Part shown: positions 8,547 to 15,701 of the stretch, in pieces
Position numbering within the stretch: position 1 is the first letter of the stretch
Layout: each line of letters opens with the position of its first letter
Source: Bacillota bacterium
GTDB lineage: Bacteria; Bacillota; Desulfotomaculia; Desulfotomaculales; VENG01
NCBI GenBank assembly: GCA_009711705.1
Contig: VENG01000013.1
Coordinates: forward strand, 1-64,000
Length of the DNA: 64,000 nt
Reading direction: 5' to 3'
The notes under the pieces: model-generated
Told to the model about the DNA's origin: nothing
The model's input: the letters and a program-made list of their open reading frames with translations, nothing else
Database searches by the model: none
Program-made: the position numbers and the translations under genes

Positions 8547-8961
8547 CGCGGAACCCGCGAAAATCAAAACCTACGGGGTCAAAACCCGACCCCGTCACAA
8601 CCTGCCTTTCAGGACATGTTGTGACGGGGCAAGCCCCGTATCCTAAACGCCTGGCGGCGCAAACATTACCGTCTTTCGACGGTCCCTCTGCCCTGCCACA
8701 ACGTGCTCTTCAAAGCACGTTGTGGCAAACCAGAAGGCCTTGTCAAAGAACTTTTTCGTTAAGCACCCAAAGCCACGCAACCTTCCTCCGGAAGGCAGCC
8801 TGCCTATGCAGACCGGTGGCGGCAGGCAAAACCCGCACTGCGGGCGTCCGAAAGACCTTCGGACAGAGCCTGTTTACATGACTCAAAGATCCTTACTCCA
8901 ATGAGTCATCAAGGGTAATACCGTTCCCCTTTTAGGGGGTAGCCTGGCCTAAACACCAGGC
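8547..8961. repeat. Hairpin-dense intergenic block (about 13 stem-loops in 415 bp)
   Basis: Successive perfect or near-perfect hairpins: 8547-8559, 8574-8594 (7 bp), 8590-8629 (12 bp), 8624-8639 (7 bp), 8668-8683 (6 bp), 8694-8727 (14 bp, CTTCAA loop), 8781-8795 (6 bp), 8798-8827 (7 bp), 8832-8844 (5 bp), 8846-8864 (7 bp), 8878-8909 (8 bp), 8926-8938 (5 bp), 8942-8961 (6 bp). Some share an arm, for example GACCCCG serves both the second and third, so alternative folds exist. The block is GC-richer than its surroundings and lacks a credible gene; short plus-strand open frames here are by-products. It could be an attachment or transfer origin region, a single-strand initiation region or a large structured RNA. 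Confidence 0.7.
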
Positions 8962-8994
8962 CGTAACTATTTAAAAAATCAACTACTTTATGAA

Positions 8995-9396
8995 TTATCT
9001 TATTTGCGCAATATCCGCCGAGTGTTCCCCGGTTTCCTCGCCCCATTGTGATCGAGACGCTAACTGCTGACCGCTTTGGTTATAATCCGTACCACACCGG
9101 CCGCAAGTATTCGTAAATCCTTCAAGGTAAACTTTCTCCTCGCACACATTACAAGTGCCGACCGCTGCTTCCGTATACCTGTGTTCATTCTTCCGAACCC
9201 CGGTAAACCGAACGTTATATTCTCCACATATGCAGGCGTTAAGGTTTTCCTGCGCCGCTTGATTCATTTTATTGAACGTAATGTTCCCGTCTTTATCGCA
9301 GTCGAAGCCAAATCCCGCACCTGGGCAGTCATTCCACTCAAATTCCAGGCTGTAGCTTATAACCGATACTCGCTCACTTTTTTTGATAATTTCCAT
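8995..9396 (-). CDS. Zinc-ribbon protein of unknown function
   Basis: The 133-residue protein has an N-terminal beta-rich half (residues 1-75) and a four-cysteine zinc ribbon, CNVCEEKVYLEG then CGRCGTDYN, followed by the conserved-looking tail LASRSQWGEETGE. I recall proteins with this tail in phages and plasmids but know of no assigned function. The start ATG at 9396 has AAAAGGAG 8-9 nt upstream. It follows the frameshifted radC on the same strand, 64 bp away. Confidence 0.65.
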   Translation of the reverse strand: MEIIKKSERVSVISYSLEFEWNDCPGAGFGFDCDKDGNITFNKMNQAAQENLNACICGEYNVRFTGVRKNEHRYTEAAVGTCNVCEEKVYLEGFTNTCGRCGTDYNQSGQQLASRSQWGEETGEHSADIAQIR

Positions 9397-9460
9397 TACA
9401 CTTTTCTCCTTTTCTTATTGCTCTATCCAGCCACTTATTTCTACATGTATAACGGCTTCC

Positions 9461-10145
9461 TCAAATCAATCCTCTTTCTTTGAAACTAACAAACTTCTTA
9501 TCACCGATTACTATGTGGTCAATAATAGGAATCCCCATTACTTCACCAACCTCTACTATCCTTTCCGTAACTTTACAGTCTTCACTGCTTAACTCCGGGT
9601 CCCCGCTGGGGTGATTGTGCACAAGGATAATAGAGTCTGCGCTGCGGCGAATAGCCGGCTTAAAAAGTTCCCTTGTGGACCTGTGATGAATTCAGAGTCC
9701 CGATTGAGATTATCTCTCTGGCTATGACTTGTCTCTTTACATTTATGAGCAAGGCTACAAAATGCTCTCTATCCAGGTGGCGCATTTCTTCCATCACTAG
9801 ACTCGCAACATCTTCCGGAGACCTTACTTGCGGCATATCCTCGGGCATGATCCGTGTCACGCGCCTTGCCAGATCAAAAGCGGCGCTTAGACGAACGGCT
9901 CTTTCCCTGCCAATACCAGGTAAGCTCATAAATTCTTCGGATGTCATATCAGCCATGGCCCGTAACCCTTGCTTCATTAATGATTCCATGGTTTCATCTG
10001 GTACATCACCAAGGATAGAAGCAAGTACGCCTGGCAATTCTGAAGACTCAACTCCATACTGCATTACCTCTTCTCTGGCTATCGAGGCCAGAGTTTTTTG
10101 TGGTTGCATGGAATACTGTTTTAAATAATTCTCGCTCCATAACAT
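9461..10145 (-). pseudogene. radC: RadC/JAB-domain protein, frameshifted
   Basis: The first frame (10145-9660) encodes the RadC helix-hairpin-helix region (PGIGRERAVRL) and the start of the JAB domain, then shifts after NSSQVH and stops at 9660. Continuing in another frame from about 9677 to 9461 gives RELFKPAIRRSAD, then HNHPSGDPELSSED with the JAMM metal motif, and ends KKFVSFKERGLI. Family members read VHPRE at the break, so two bases are missing or one is extra. Joined, it has the usual length of about 228 residues. It could be a real mutation, a sequencing error or frameshifting. RadC-like proteins are common on mobile elements, with unclear roles. Its ATG follows a special leader (10152-10209). 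Confidence 0.8.
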
Positions 10146-10151
10146 ATTTAC

Positions 10152-10209
10152 GGATACGGGCCCCAGCCCGCATCCAATCCCTCCTTTCGGATGATTGGTC
10201 TACGGGCTG
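10152..10209 (-). promoter_or_regulatory. SD-hairpin-AUG leader, copy A (radC)
   Basis: Reading 5' to 3' on the minus strand: arm 1 CGGGCTG reversed partner at 10203-10209 plus 10193-10198, SD GGAGG at 10180-10184, arm 2 GGATGCGGGC (10175-10166), loop, arm 3 GCCCGTATCC (10161-10152), then ATG at 10145. Arm 2 can pair with arm 3 (10 bp), leaving 4+6 nt between SD and AUG, or with arm 1 (7+6 bp), putting the SD in a 13-nt loop. Linear SD-AUG distance is 34 nt, too long for normal initiation. Confidence 0.6.
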
Positions 10210-10274
10210 TACGGCCCGGGCTAGTTATGCAACTTTACTTTCACTTACAACTTCCACCCGGCGGACCTGGTGTG

Positions 10275-10300
10275 CCAATCCATCCTTTTAAGTGGATTGG
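10275..10300. repeat. 8-bp hairpin between radC leader and next gene
   Basis: CCAATCCA (10275-10282) and TGGATTGG (10293-10300) form a perfect stem around a 10-nt loop, without a T run. It may help end the transcript of the 10356-10613 gene or be part of the radC leader. The rest of 10301-10355 is featureless. Confidence 0.4.
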
Positions 10301-10355
10301 TTGTGCAGCAGGCCCTTATGTGAGCCGGTATTCCTTATGGATGATTACAAAGGTG

Positions 10356-10613
10356 TTATTTCCAATAATCCGGACAATTTCTCAGTCTACGCACGATCCA
10401 GAACCAACTGGTACATTCATATCGTTTTTGCAATTCCGTATCGATGGCAAACCAATAGTCCCTAAATCCCATTTCCTTGGCCCAGTGAGCCATAAAAAGC
10501 AGTGGTCCTTCCTCAAATTTGTTTTTATCTTTAAAGTACTTGATCAGCATCTCAGCAAATTCTCTAACTAAATCACACTTTTTCTCTATTTCTGACCAAT
10601 CTCTTTTGCTCAT
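10356..10613 (-). CDS. Small hypothetical protein
   Basis: The 85-residue protein is rich in charged and aromatic residues (FKDKNKFEEGPLLFMAHWAK, RDYWFAIDTELQKRY) and predicted helical and soluble. I recognise no family. An open frame continues upstream to a TTG at 10652, but that would begin immediately beside the SD and would translate through a hairpin; by analogy with the two sister leaders the ATG at 10613 is preferred. Expression is probably governed by leader copy B. Confidence 0.5.
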   Translation of the reverse strand: MSKRDWSEIEKKCDLVREFAEMLIKYFKDKNKFEEGPLLFMAHWAKEMGFRDYWFAIDTELQKRYECTSWFWIVRRLRNCPDYWK

Positions 10614-10620
10614 AATCTCT

Positions 10621-10681
10621 GGATACCGCAGCCTGCTCGACCCGGTACCCAATCCCTCCTTCTGATTAATTGGCTAACGGG
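10621..10681 (-). promoter_or_regulatory. SD-hairpin-AUG leader, copy B (85-aa gene)
   Basis: SD GGAGG lies at 10655-10659, arm 2 GGGTACCG at 10650-10643 and arm 3 CGGTATCC at 10628-10621, with ATG at 10613. With arms 2 and 3 paired the SD-AUG distance falls from 41 nt to 4+7 nt. The competing arm pairs CCAAT (10649-10653) with ATTGG (10669-10673) and CCCG with CGGG (10678-10681), enclosing the SD. Confidence 0.55.
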
Positions 10682-10690
10682 CCAAGGCTA

Positions 10691-11323
10691 TTATTGAGCT
10701 TTATCGCAATTCTTACTAGTCTCCTCGGCCATCATTTCTTGCAATATTTCGCACTCGACCTGGTACTGTTTCCATTCTCCCTCAAACCCTTCTTTGGCTT
10801 GGTCCATCGCGTAATTCTTGGAGCAACAAAGCAAGTTGTGGCAAGCCATTTCATAATACTTTTGAAGCAGTTCTCGTTTTTGGTTGACTTTGTTTTGACT
10901 TTGTGCATAAACAACAGTCAAACTCTCCGGAGCGTTGAATAAACTGCTATACAGCCTTCTCAAATCCTCTTCCACAGCCTCTTTTTCATCTTCAAAATGT
11001 TGTAAAATAAGCCCGCGAAGATGTTCATAATCCTCAACCAACTCTTCCCGGGTAACCCCGTCATTTTCGCACTCTTCCGCGCACTCATAGAGATACTCAT
11101 CCAGTGTCGTTTCCAGGCCTATAGTATGCTCCCAATTCTCTTTCACTCGTTTCCGGGCTTCACTCTCAATCCTTTTCTTCACTTGATCACCCAACAAATC
11201 AAAGAAATACCAATCCATTTGCTGTCTGAGAGAGTCCCCGTAGTTCTTCTCCCACTTATAGTGTGCCTCCAGCATAATTTGCCAGGCCCATTTTTCCAGC
11301 TCATTTTTAAGGATAATTTTCAT
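10691..11323 (-). CDS. Hypothetical helical protein
   Basis: The 210-residue protein is strongly acidic and helical (TLDEYLYECAEECENDG, HFEDEKEAVEEDLRRLY), with several cysteines near the C terminus (CHNLLCC). I recognise no family. The start ATG at 11323 follows AAAGGAG with 8 nt spacing; a GTG six codons earlier overlaps the SD and is rejected. It sits 25 bp from the DUF5348 gene, in a run of small maintenance genes. Confidence 0.55.
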   Translation of the reverse strand: MKIILKNELEKWAWQIMLEAHYKWEKNYGDSLRQQMDWYFFDLLGDQVKKRIESEARKRVKENWEHTIGLETTLDEYLYECAEECENDGVTREELVEDYEHLRGLILQHFEDEKEAVEEDLRRLYSSLFNAPESLTVVYAQSQNKVNQKRELLQKYYEMACHNLLCCSKNYAMDQAKEGFEGEWKQYQVECEILQEMMAEETSKNCDKAQ

Positions 11324-11348
11324 ATATTTTTCTCCTTTCACTTCCCAA

Positions 11349-11816
11349 TTACCACCTAACGGCAGCTGTCATGCCATGACGTAGACCATGGTGATCCCAT
11401 CCCGACATATTGTAGAAGTAATACCCACCATATTTATCGGAATGCTCCACCCGGCCGAAGTGCCAGCCGTAATCTTCATGATCCCGATCCGGTATAAATA
11501 AATCAAATGTATAACCACAGGTCAATTCGAAAGACTTGCTACCGGAAACGACCGCATAACGACCGTTGGGCTGCTTTTGCAACTCACCTTCCACACGGGG
11601 CTTTAAGAGGTACGCAACTCTTCTGTGCAAACTTTTAACGTCATCAGATTCAGATCCTTCGCATAACCTTATAATCTCCATTAGCTCTGCTTTTTCAATT
11701 CCCTTAAGCTCATCATTATAAGAATAGAGCCCTAACATTTGGTCCATTTGAGCCATGGTTTGGCCTAGCATATCTCTTAAACGCTTAATCTCTTTAGTTA
11801 TAACGTCTCTATCCAT
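11349..11816 (-). CDS. DUF5348-like protein
   Basis: The 155-residue protein has a helical N-terminal half (ITKEIKRLRDMLGQTMAQM) and a C-terminal beta domain starting NGRYAVVSGSKSFELTCG and continuing GWHFGRVEHSDKYGGYYF with a final GMTAAVR. This matches my memory of the DUF5348 domain, common on plasmids of Gram-positive bacteria; its function is unknown. The ATG at 11816 follows AAAGGTGAT by 7 nt; an in-frame ATG eight codons earlier lacks a site. Confidence 0.6.
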   Translation of the reverse strand: MDRDVITKEIKRLRDMLGQTMAQMDQMLGLYSYNDELKGIEKAELMEIIRLCEGSESDDVKSLHRRVAYLLKPRVEGELQKQPNGRYAVVSGSKSFELTCGYTFDLFIPDRDHEDYGWHFGRVEHSDKYGGYYFYNMSGWDHHGLRHGMTAAVRW

Positions 11817-11856
11817 TCTTCTATCACCTTTCTTTATCATTTGATTAACTCAGCAT

Positions 11857-12420
11857 TTAAAATAAACTTTCATAGCTATTTAAAGCCATTACCTGAATTT
11901 GAGTGTTTTTGTTCAGTAAACATTCAATCAGATATTCATAGTAGTCAACTTTAATTGCCAACTCTGCAAAGTCGTAGTGTGCTTGATAACCGCCAGCAAC
12001 GAGTGTCTTGTTAATCGTTCGCACAAGCAGTGACAGTGTTTCATGTGCTTTTTCTAATTTCTCTCGCTTCTTTGCTTCCTGTGCGGCTTGCTGTATAATC
12101 TTCCGGCGAACTGCTGGCGAAAGCAGCTTGTTTACTTCAATGCCAAAATCCCGGGCAATCATTCGTGCCGCTTCGATGAGTTTAATGTTAAATACTTTTG
12201 CTATTAAGTCGGTCGCATCGCCATGCTCACCACAGCCGAAGCATTTCCATTTCCCATCTGGAAAAATAATAAAAGACGGTGAGTGATCCTCATGGAGCGG
12301 TAGTGGGCACCGAGCCACCCAACGCCGGCCACGCTGCTTTAGTTCGGTAATTTTGTAGTGATTAATAACATCCACAATATTTAACTGTTTAACTAATCCA
12401 AAGATATTCACAGCGTGCAT
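11857..12420 (-). CDS. CHC2 zinc-finger (DNA primase-type) protein
   Basis: The 187-residue protein carries a CHC2 zinc finger at about residues 38-68: CPLPLHEDHSPSF followed by WKCFGCGEHGDATDL, the DNA-template binding module of DnaG-type primases. No TOPRIM catalytic domain follows; instead there is a helical, Lys/Glu-rich region and an unclassified C terminus. It is therefore a stand-alone finger protein that may assist plasmid replication or feed a primase encoded elsewhere. The start ATG at 12420 is behind GAGGTGAT. A strong terminator (12467-12510) isolates it from the gene upstream. Confidence 0.8.
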   Translation of the reverse strand: MHAVNIFGLVKQLNIVDVINHYKITELKQRGRRWVARCPLPLHEDHSPSFIIFPDGKWKCFGCGEHGDATDLIAKVFNIKLIEAARMIARDFGIEVNKLLSPAVRRKIIQQAAQEAKKREKLEKAHETLSLLVRTINKTLVAGGYQAHYDFAELAIKVDYYEYLIECLLNKNTQIQVMALNSYESLF

Positions 12421-12466
12421 ATCATCACCTCACCGCTTATATTTATTGACCCTTGTAATAAAGCAC

Positions 12467-12510
12467 AAAAGGAGAACGCCCAGGATATATTTCCCTGGAA
12501 TGCGTTCTCC
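12467..12510 (-). terminator. Two-step hairpin terminator
   Basis: GGAGAACGC (12471-12479 complement) pairs with GCGTTCTCC (12502-12510), and an inner CCAGG/CCTGG stem extends it. On the minus strand TTTTG follows. It ends the 154-residue gene upstream and may attenuate the primase-like gene downstream. Confidence 0.75.
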
Positions 12511-12546
12511 TCAACTTCCTGGCCAAAATAATTGGCGCTGTTATAC

Positions 12547-13011
12547 TCAGGATTCCGCCTGTACAAATACCGCAAATGCGGTACCGTTATCCATAAGGCG
12601 GTATTTTACCTGTACCTGCTTTCCTATTGACTCCAATAATGTCTTTCCGTTACCGTTCTTGGCAAACACGGCCCCTTTTTTATCGCTTTCGGCGTGCTGA
12701 CACCATGCTCTTATGGTACCGGCTGTCTTTGTTTCTTTAGCTTCTAATACCTTAACAGAAGTTTCAATAAGATTATCCTTCTTATCGTTTTCTTCAGTCT
12801 CTTTTATGGCTGTTTCTTCATGTGAGACCTGATTGATCACCGTATGGATCCGTCCCAAAACACAGCCGCTTTCTGTCCACATCGCGCAACTCCCTTGATA
12901 ACACTCCAGAAACTCTTCTTCGCATTCTTTAAAGGTTTTAGCCTTTGAATCTTGCTGGCCGGTAACCTTTGTCGTACATTTTTTCTTTCTGAATGGACAC
13001 AATTTAGCCAT
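12547..13011 (-). CDS. Cysteine-rich hypothetical protein
   Basis: The 154-residue protein has an N-terminal region with about six cysteines (CPFRKKKC, CEEEFLECYQGSC, ESGC) that could bind metal, an acidic linker, and a small C-terminal beta domain (YRLMDNGTAFAVFVQ). I recognise no family. The ATG at 13011 is chosen because it sits at the same position relative to the leader as in the sister genes; a GTG at 13047 is in frame but abuts the SD. Regulated through leader copy C. Confidence 0.5.
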   Translation of the reverse strand: MAKLCPFRKKKCTTKVTGQQDSKAKTFKECEEEFLECYQGSCAMWTESGCVLGRIHTVINQVSHEETAIKETEENDKKDNLIETSVKVLEAKETKTAGTIRAWCQHAESDKKGAVFAKNGNGKTLLESIGKQVQVKYRLMDNGTAFAVFVQAES

Positions 13012-13017
13012 TATCTC

Positions 13018-13077
13018 GGACACGGGCCTCTGCCCGTATCCATTCACCTCCTTCAGAAAAGTGTTTGGATTACGGGC
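13018..13077 (-). promoter_or_regulatory. SD-hairpin-AUG leader, copy C (154-aa gene)
   Basis: This is the clearest copy. SD AAGGAGG (13047-13053), arm 2 GGATACGGGC (13041-13032), AGAG loop, arm 3 GCCCGTGTCC (13027-13018), ATG at 13011. Pairing of arms 2 and 3 (10 bp, one U-G) leaves 5+6 nt between SD and AUG. Arm 1, GCCCGTAATCCA (13077-13066), can pair instead with arm 2 (11 bp, one bulge), enclosing the SD in a 23-nt loop. Confidence 0.65.
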
Positions 13078-13102
13078 ATTAACCCTGTGTTTAGCTTTCG
13101 TC

Positions 13103-13882
13103 TTAATTCTTTAGTGCAGCCATTTGAGTCGCCAGTACCCAAAGGGCTTTATTAAGCTTTATATTGTTTTCAATTGATTTTACCGGTCGCGTCGACACTC
13201 TTCTTCCTGTGGCGGATCTGCCACGCAGTCCGCCCTTGATCACATTTTCCTGTACCCTGTTAAAGGTAGACCAAAGATCTTCCTTTGCATCAATGCTACG
13301 GCGAGCCGACAGTACCTGAGTAGGAGAAATTGGTGCCTTTTCTACTTCGTCATACTTTAAAGTCAAGGCCGCCGATGCAAATGCTTCAGCTTCCGGAAAC
13401 GCCAGTTGCGTTGATTTCATAGTTTCCATTGACTCTTGAGCTGTATCAAAATCATCCACTATGCTATAGGCAGCATCAACAACACCGCCAATAATGTCCC
13501 CCCTGTGTGGGATGCGAATATCTTCCACAGTGTCTCCTAAAACCATCCCATTTTCACATACCAATCGGAAGATACCGCACATCATTTGGTATGATGATGT
13601 GCCATCATGAGAATTGATAAGCACAATTTCACATGCTTCTTTATCCGCAAACTGATTCGTATGACGCAATCGAATCATATGTTTTGTAAAATTTCGCTTG
13701 CTCTCATCTCTCGCTCTGGACTGAGTAGCCAAAAATGGCTCAAATCCTTCCTTCCTCAAACCGTTCAGGACTTCAATGGTAGGAATATAAGTGTATTTCT
13801 CTGAACGGGAACCATGTTTTTCTTCTGCAAAGATACTAGGCGCAAACTTGTAAAGCTCCGTATCCATTAATGGCCTATACAT
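13103..13882 (-). CDS. DUF932 (phage/plasmid-like) protein
   Basis: The 259-residue protein has the DUF932 pattern: an N-terminal TYIPTIEVLNGLRKEGFEP segment, RNFTKHMIRLRH, then EIVLINSHDGTSSYQMMCG and CENGMVLGD. The family is common on plasmids and phages and has no firmly known biochemical role. The ATG at 13882 has GGGGGC 6 nt upstream; the open frame extends 28 codons further without a site. It lies 117 bp after ssb. Confidence 0.75.
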   Translation of the reverse strand: MYRPLMDTELYKFAPSIFAEEKHGSRSEKYTYIPTIEVLNGLRKEGFEPFLATQSRARDESKRNFTKHMIRLRHTNQFADKEACEIVLINSHDGTSSYQMMCGIFRLVCENGMVLGDTVEDIRIPHRGDIIGGVVDAAYSIVDDFDTAQESMETMKSTQLAFPEAEAFASAALTLKYDEVEKAPISPTQVLSARRSIDAKEDLWSTFNRVQENVIKGGLRGRSATGRRVSTRPVKSIENNIKLNKALWVLATQMAALKN

Positions 13883-13999
13883 GTTAAAGCCCCCTTTTTT
13901 CCTTACTAAATAAGAAAGGGCAAAAAAGTTATGTATCATAACCTTTTCACCCTTGCTTTCTGGCACGTTTAAGTGCTCATTGTACGCATCTCTCGTCCA

Positions 14000-14335
14000 T
14001 TAATTTCCTTTAGCTTCCTTAGCCTTATCAAGGAATTTAATCTTTTCGGCTACAACTTCAGCGGCTTTGCGCCTAATTCCCTGGCTATCGTCATATGAGC
14101 GGATCTGCAGACGGCCCTTAACAGAGACCAGTCGCCCTTTTCCCAGGTGTTTGGCACAAGTTTCTGCAAGCTTTTCCCATGCAATTATTTCAACAAAATC
14201 TGCTTCGCGCTCTCCGTCGGCATTTGCGTAATCACGCTCTACTGCCAGAGTCATCCTTGCTACTGTTTTTCCAGCCGGTGTTTTCTTTTCCTCCGGATCT
14301 CTTGCCAATCGTCCAATTAACCAGACTTCATTCAT
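14000..14335 (-). CDS. ssb: Single-stranded DNA-binding protein
   Basis: The 111-residue protein is a short SSB with one OB fold: NEVWLIGRLARDPEEK, GKTVARMTLAVERDY, DFVEIIAWEKLAETCAKHL and KGRLVSVKGRLQIRSY are the family signatures. The acidic C-terminal tip of chromosomal SSBs is absent (it ends KEAKGN), as often in plasmid versions. It would coat single strands during conjugative transfer and replication. Two hairpin terminators lie just upstream. Confidence 0.92.
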   Translation of the reverse strand: MNEVWLIGRLARDPEEKKTPAGKTVARMTLAVERDYANADGEREADFVEIIAWEKLAETCAKHLGKGRLVSVKGRLQIRSYDDSQGIRRKAAEVVAEKIKFLDKAKEAKGN

Positions 14336-14364
14336 CACTTTTACATACCCCTTTCTTTTTAAAC

Positions 14365-14405
14365 ATAAAAAACACTCTTTCTGTTATACGAGACATTAGA
14401 GTGTT
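14365..14405 (-). terminator. Terminator or attenuator directly upstream of ssb
   Basis: AACACTCT (14398-14405 complement) and AGAGTGTT (14371-14378 complement) form an 8-bp stem followed by a T run on the minus strand. The plus strand also ends in TTTTT, so it may act both ways. Confidence 0.65.
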
Positions 14406-14418
14406 TTTGCTTTCATAA

Positions 14419-14475
14419 TAAAAAATGACACAGCAACACAATAAAGCTTAAAACTGCTTTACTGTTGAGTGTCAT
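14419..14475 (-). terminator. Second terminator or attenuator upstream of ssb
   Basis: ATGACAC (14469-14475) pairs with GTGTCAT (14425-14431), extended by CAACA/TGTTG, followed by six Ts on the minus strand. Tandem terminators in front of ssb suggest that it has its own promoter or is controlled by attenuation. Confidence 0.6.
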
Positions 14476-14599
14476 CGCTTTCAACTATTCTTTTCTTTCA
14501 GTGTTTTTATAGCTTTCTACGTTACCCACCCGGCTTCACTATCCGGTATCCAGGCAATTCCGGGATCATCCTGAACACCTTCACCCTGCGCTAACGCCT

Positions 14600-14923
14600 T
14601 ATCAGCACTGGCAGTGCGGGTCCACACCTTCACCAATGTTAGGGTTCTCCTTGCTTTTAGCATCGTGGCGGCGAAACCCCCAAATGCCCTTCACGATGGT
14701 TAGGCTTGTACTGTACGGCCACGTACCGGTACATTCCCACTTGCACTGATTGTTGAATGATCGTGTTAAACGCTGTTTAGCACGATAGTTCAATTTTGCA
14801 AGTCTTAGCGTAGTTTCCAAACGCAGTTTGTAAACTTAACGCTTTAGGGACCAAGATAAACGCAGTTTATCTGATGGCCGATCCCCTTGGTATAACCAGT
14901 TGCTTCTTAGCTTCAGTTATACC
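14600..14923. repeat. Gene-free region with serial hairpins, three of them AAAC-GCW-GTTT
   Basis: Stems seen: 14661-14667 with 14692-14698 (CATCGTG/CACGATG), 14760-14771 with 14775-14786 (12 bp, one wobble), 14818-14822 with 14826-14830, 14854-14861 with 14865-14872 (8 bp), 14889-14896 with 14916-14923 (GGTATAAC/GTTATACC). The middle three share the core AAAC-GC(A/T)-GTTT. No gene is supported here. It lies between the 14970-15701 gene and ssb on the same strand, and could be transcribed as structured RNA or act as an origin element. The remainder of 14476-14600 shows nothing clear. Confidence 0.55.
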
Positions 14924-14969
14924 AATTTCATGTAGATTACAGAAAGGTTAACAAATTTTTTATTAAAAA

Positions 14970-15701
14970 TCAATACCTAATTTCTAAAAAACTTTTTTGC
15001 GCAGTGTCGTAAAACGTGTTTTCCCTTTTGCTTAATACCCGGGCCACATCCTTAAGTACCAGATCATTGATCCTAAGCTTCTCCAAAACATCCAGGTTGA
15101 CAATAAAAATGGTGTTGTCGTATTTGTCTAGCTGTGACCATCTTACCTCTTCCAGGTGGAGCAGTTCGTAGCTTTTACCCTTTTTATCCGTTACCTGGGT
15201 GTTACTTCGAAAAGCATATAGGTCATAATTATCGATCAAAAATCTTGATTTTACATACTGCTTATACTTCTGATCCAGCCCGGCGGTGAAAGGCATATGG
15301 TTATATTCTGATTTCATGTCAAGGTCGTCAAGGGTGTATAATCCGCCCGTGTCTACCATGTACCAGAAATATTCAACATCATCCAGTTTAATATGGTTTT
15401 CGTAAATCAAACCGGTAAGTATACATTCCTCAATTCTTCTTTTGCATTCTTTGAATTTATAGCCTAGGAAAGACTTGATTGGATCAAACTCCAAGATGCT
15501 GAATTTATTGACCAGTTTAAGTATTGATATGTGATTTTCATTCAGCAGCAGGCTTCGAAAGAAACCTGCTACGTCGTCCTTTGATATATTTCTGCCTATT
15601 AATGGTTCCACCTGAGATCCTGGAGGAAGCATATTATACCTTCGTCCTTGACTCGTTTCTATCGATTCAAGGAAGTAATCGGTTTCGTAATTACAAAACA
15701 T
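14970..15701 (-). CDS. Hypothetical protein with winged-helix-like segment
   Basis: The 243-residue protein starts ATG at 15701, overlapping the stop of the S1 protein by one base. A segment around residues 60-100 (ILKLVNKFSILEF to KRRIEECILTGLIYENHI) has the spacing of a winged helix. The C-terminal half is mixed alpha/beta. It vaguely resembles the Replic_Relax (replication-relaxation) family of Gram-positive plasmids, but I could not confirm this. Its place beside VirD4 suggests a role in DNA processing or transfer. Confidence 0.5.
   Translation of the reverse strand: MFCNYETDYFLESIETSQGRRYNMLPPGSQVEPLIGRNISKDDVAGFFRSLLLNENHISILKLVNKFSILEFDPIKSFLGYKFKECKRRIEECILTGLIYENHIKLDDVEYFWYMVDTGGLYTLDDLDMKSEYNHMPFTAGLDQKYKQYVKSRFLIDNYDLYAFRSNTQVTDKKGKSYELLHLEEVRWSQLDKYDNTIFIVNLDVLEKLRINDLVLKDVARVLSKRENTFYDTAQKSFLEIRY

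Noticed and set aside
8436..8904. Plus-strand open frames (62-86 codons) in the hairpin block
   Set aside because: No SD, low-complexity Pro/Arg/Gln-rich products and perfect hairpins running through them; by-products of GC-rich palindromes.
8547..8961. Integron attC array
   Set aside because: Core RYYYAAC/GTTRRRY pairs with the correct spacing are not found, there are no gene cassettes, and the recombinase lacks a visible integron-integrase insertion.
14602..14820. Minus-strand 72-codon open frame
   Set aside because: It crosses several hairpins, has no SD and no domain; the structured non-coding reading is preferred.
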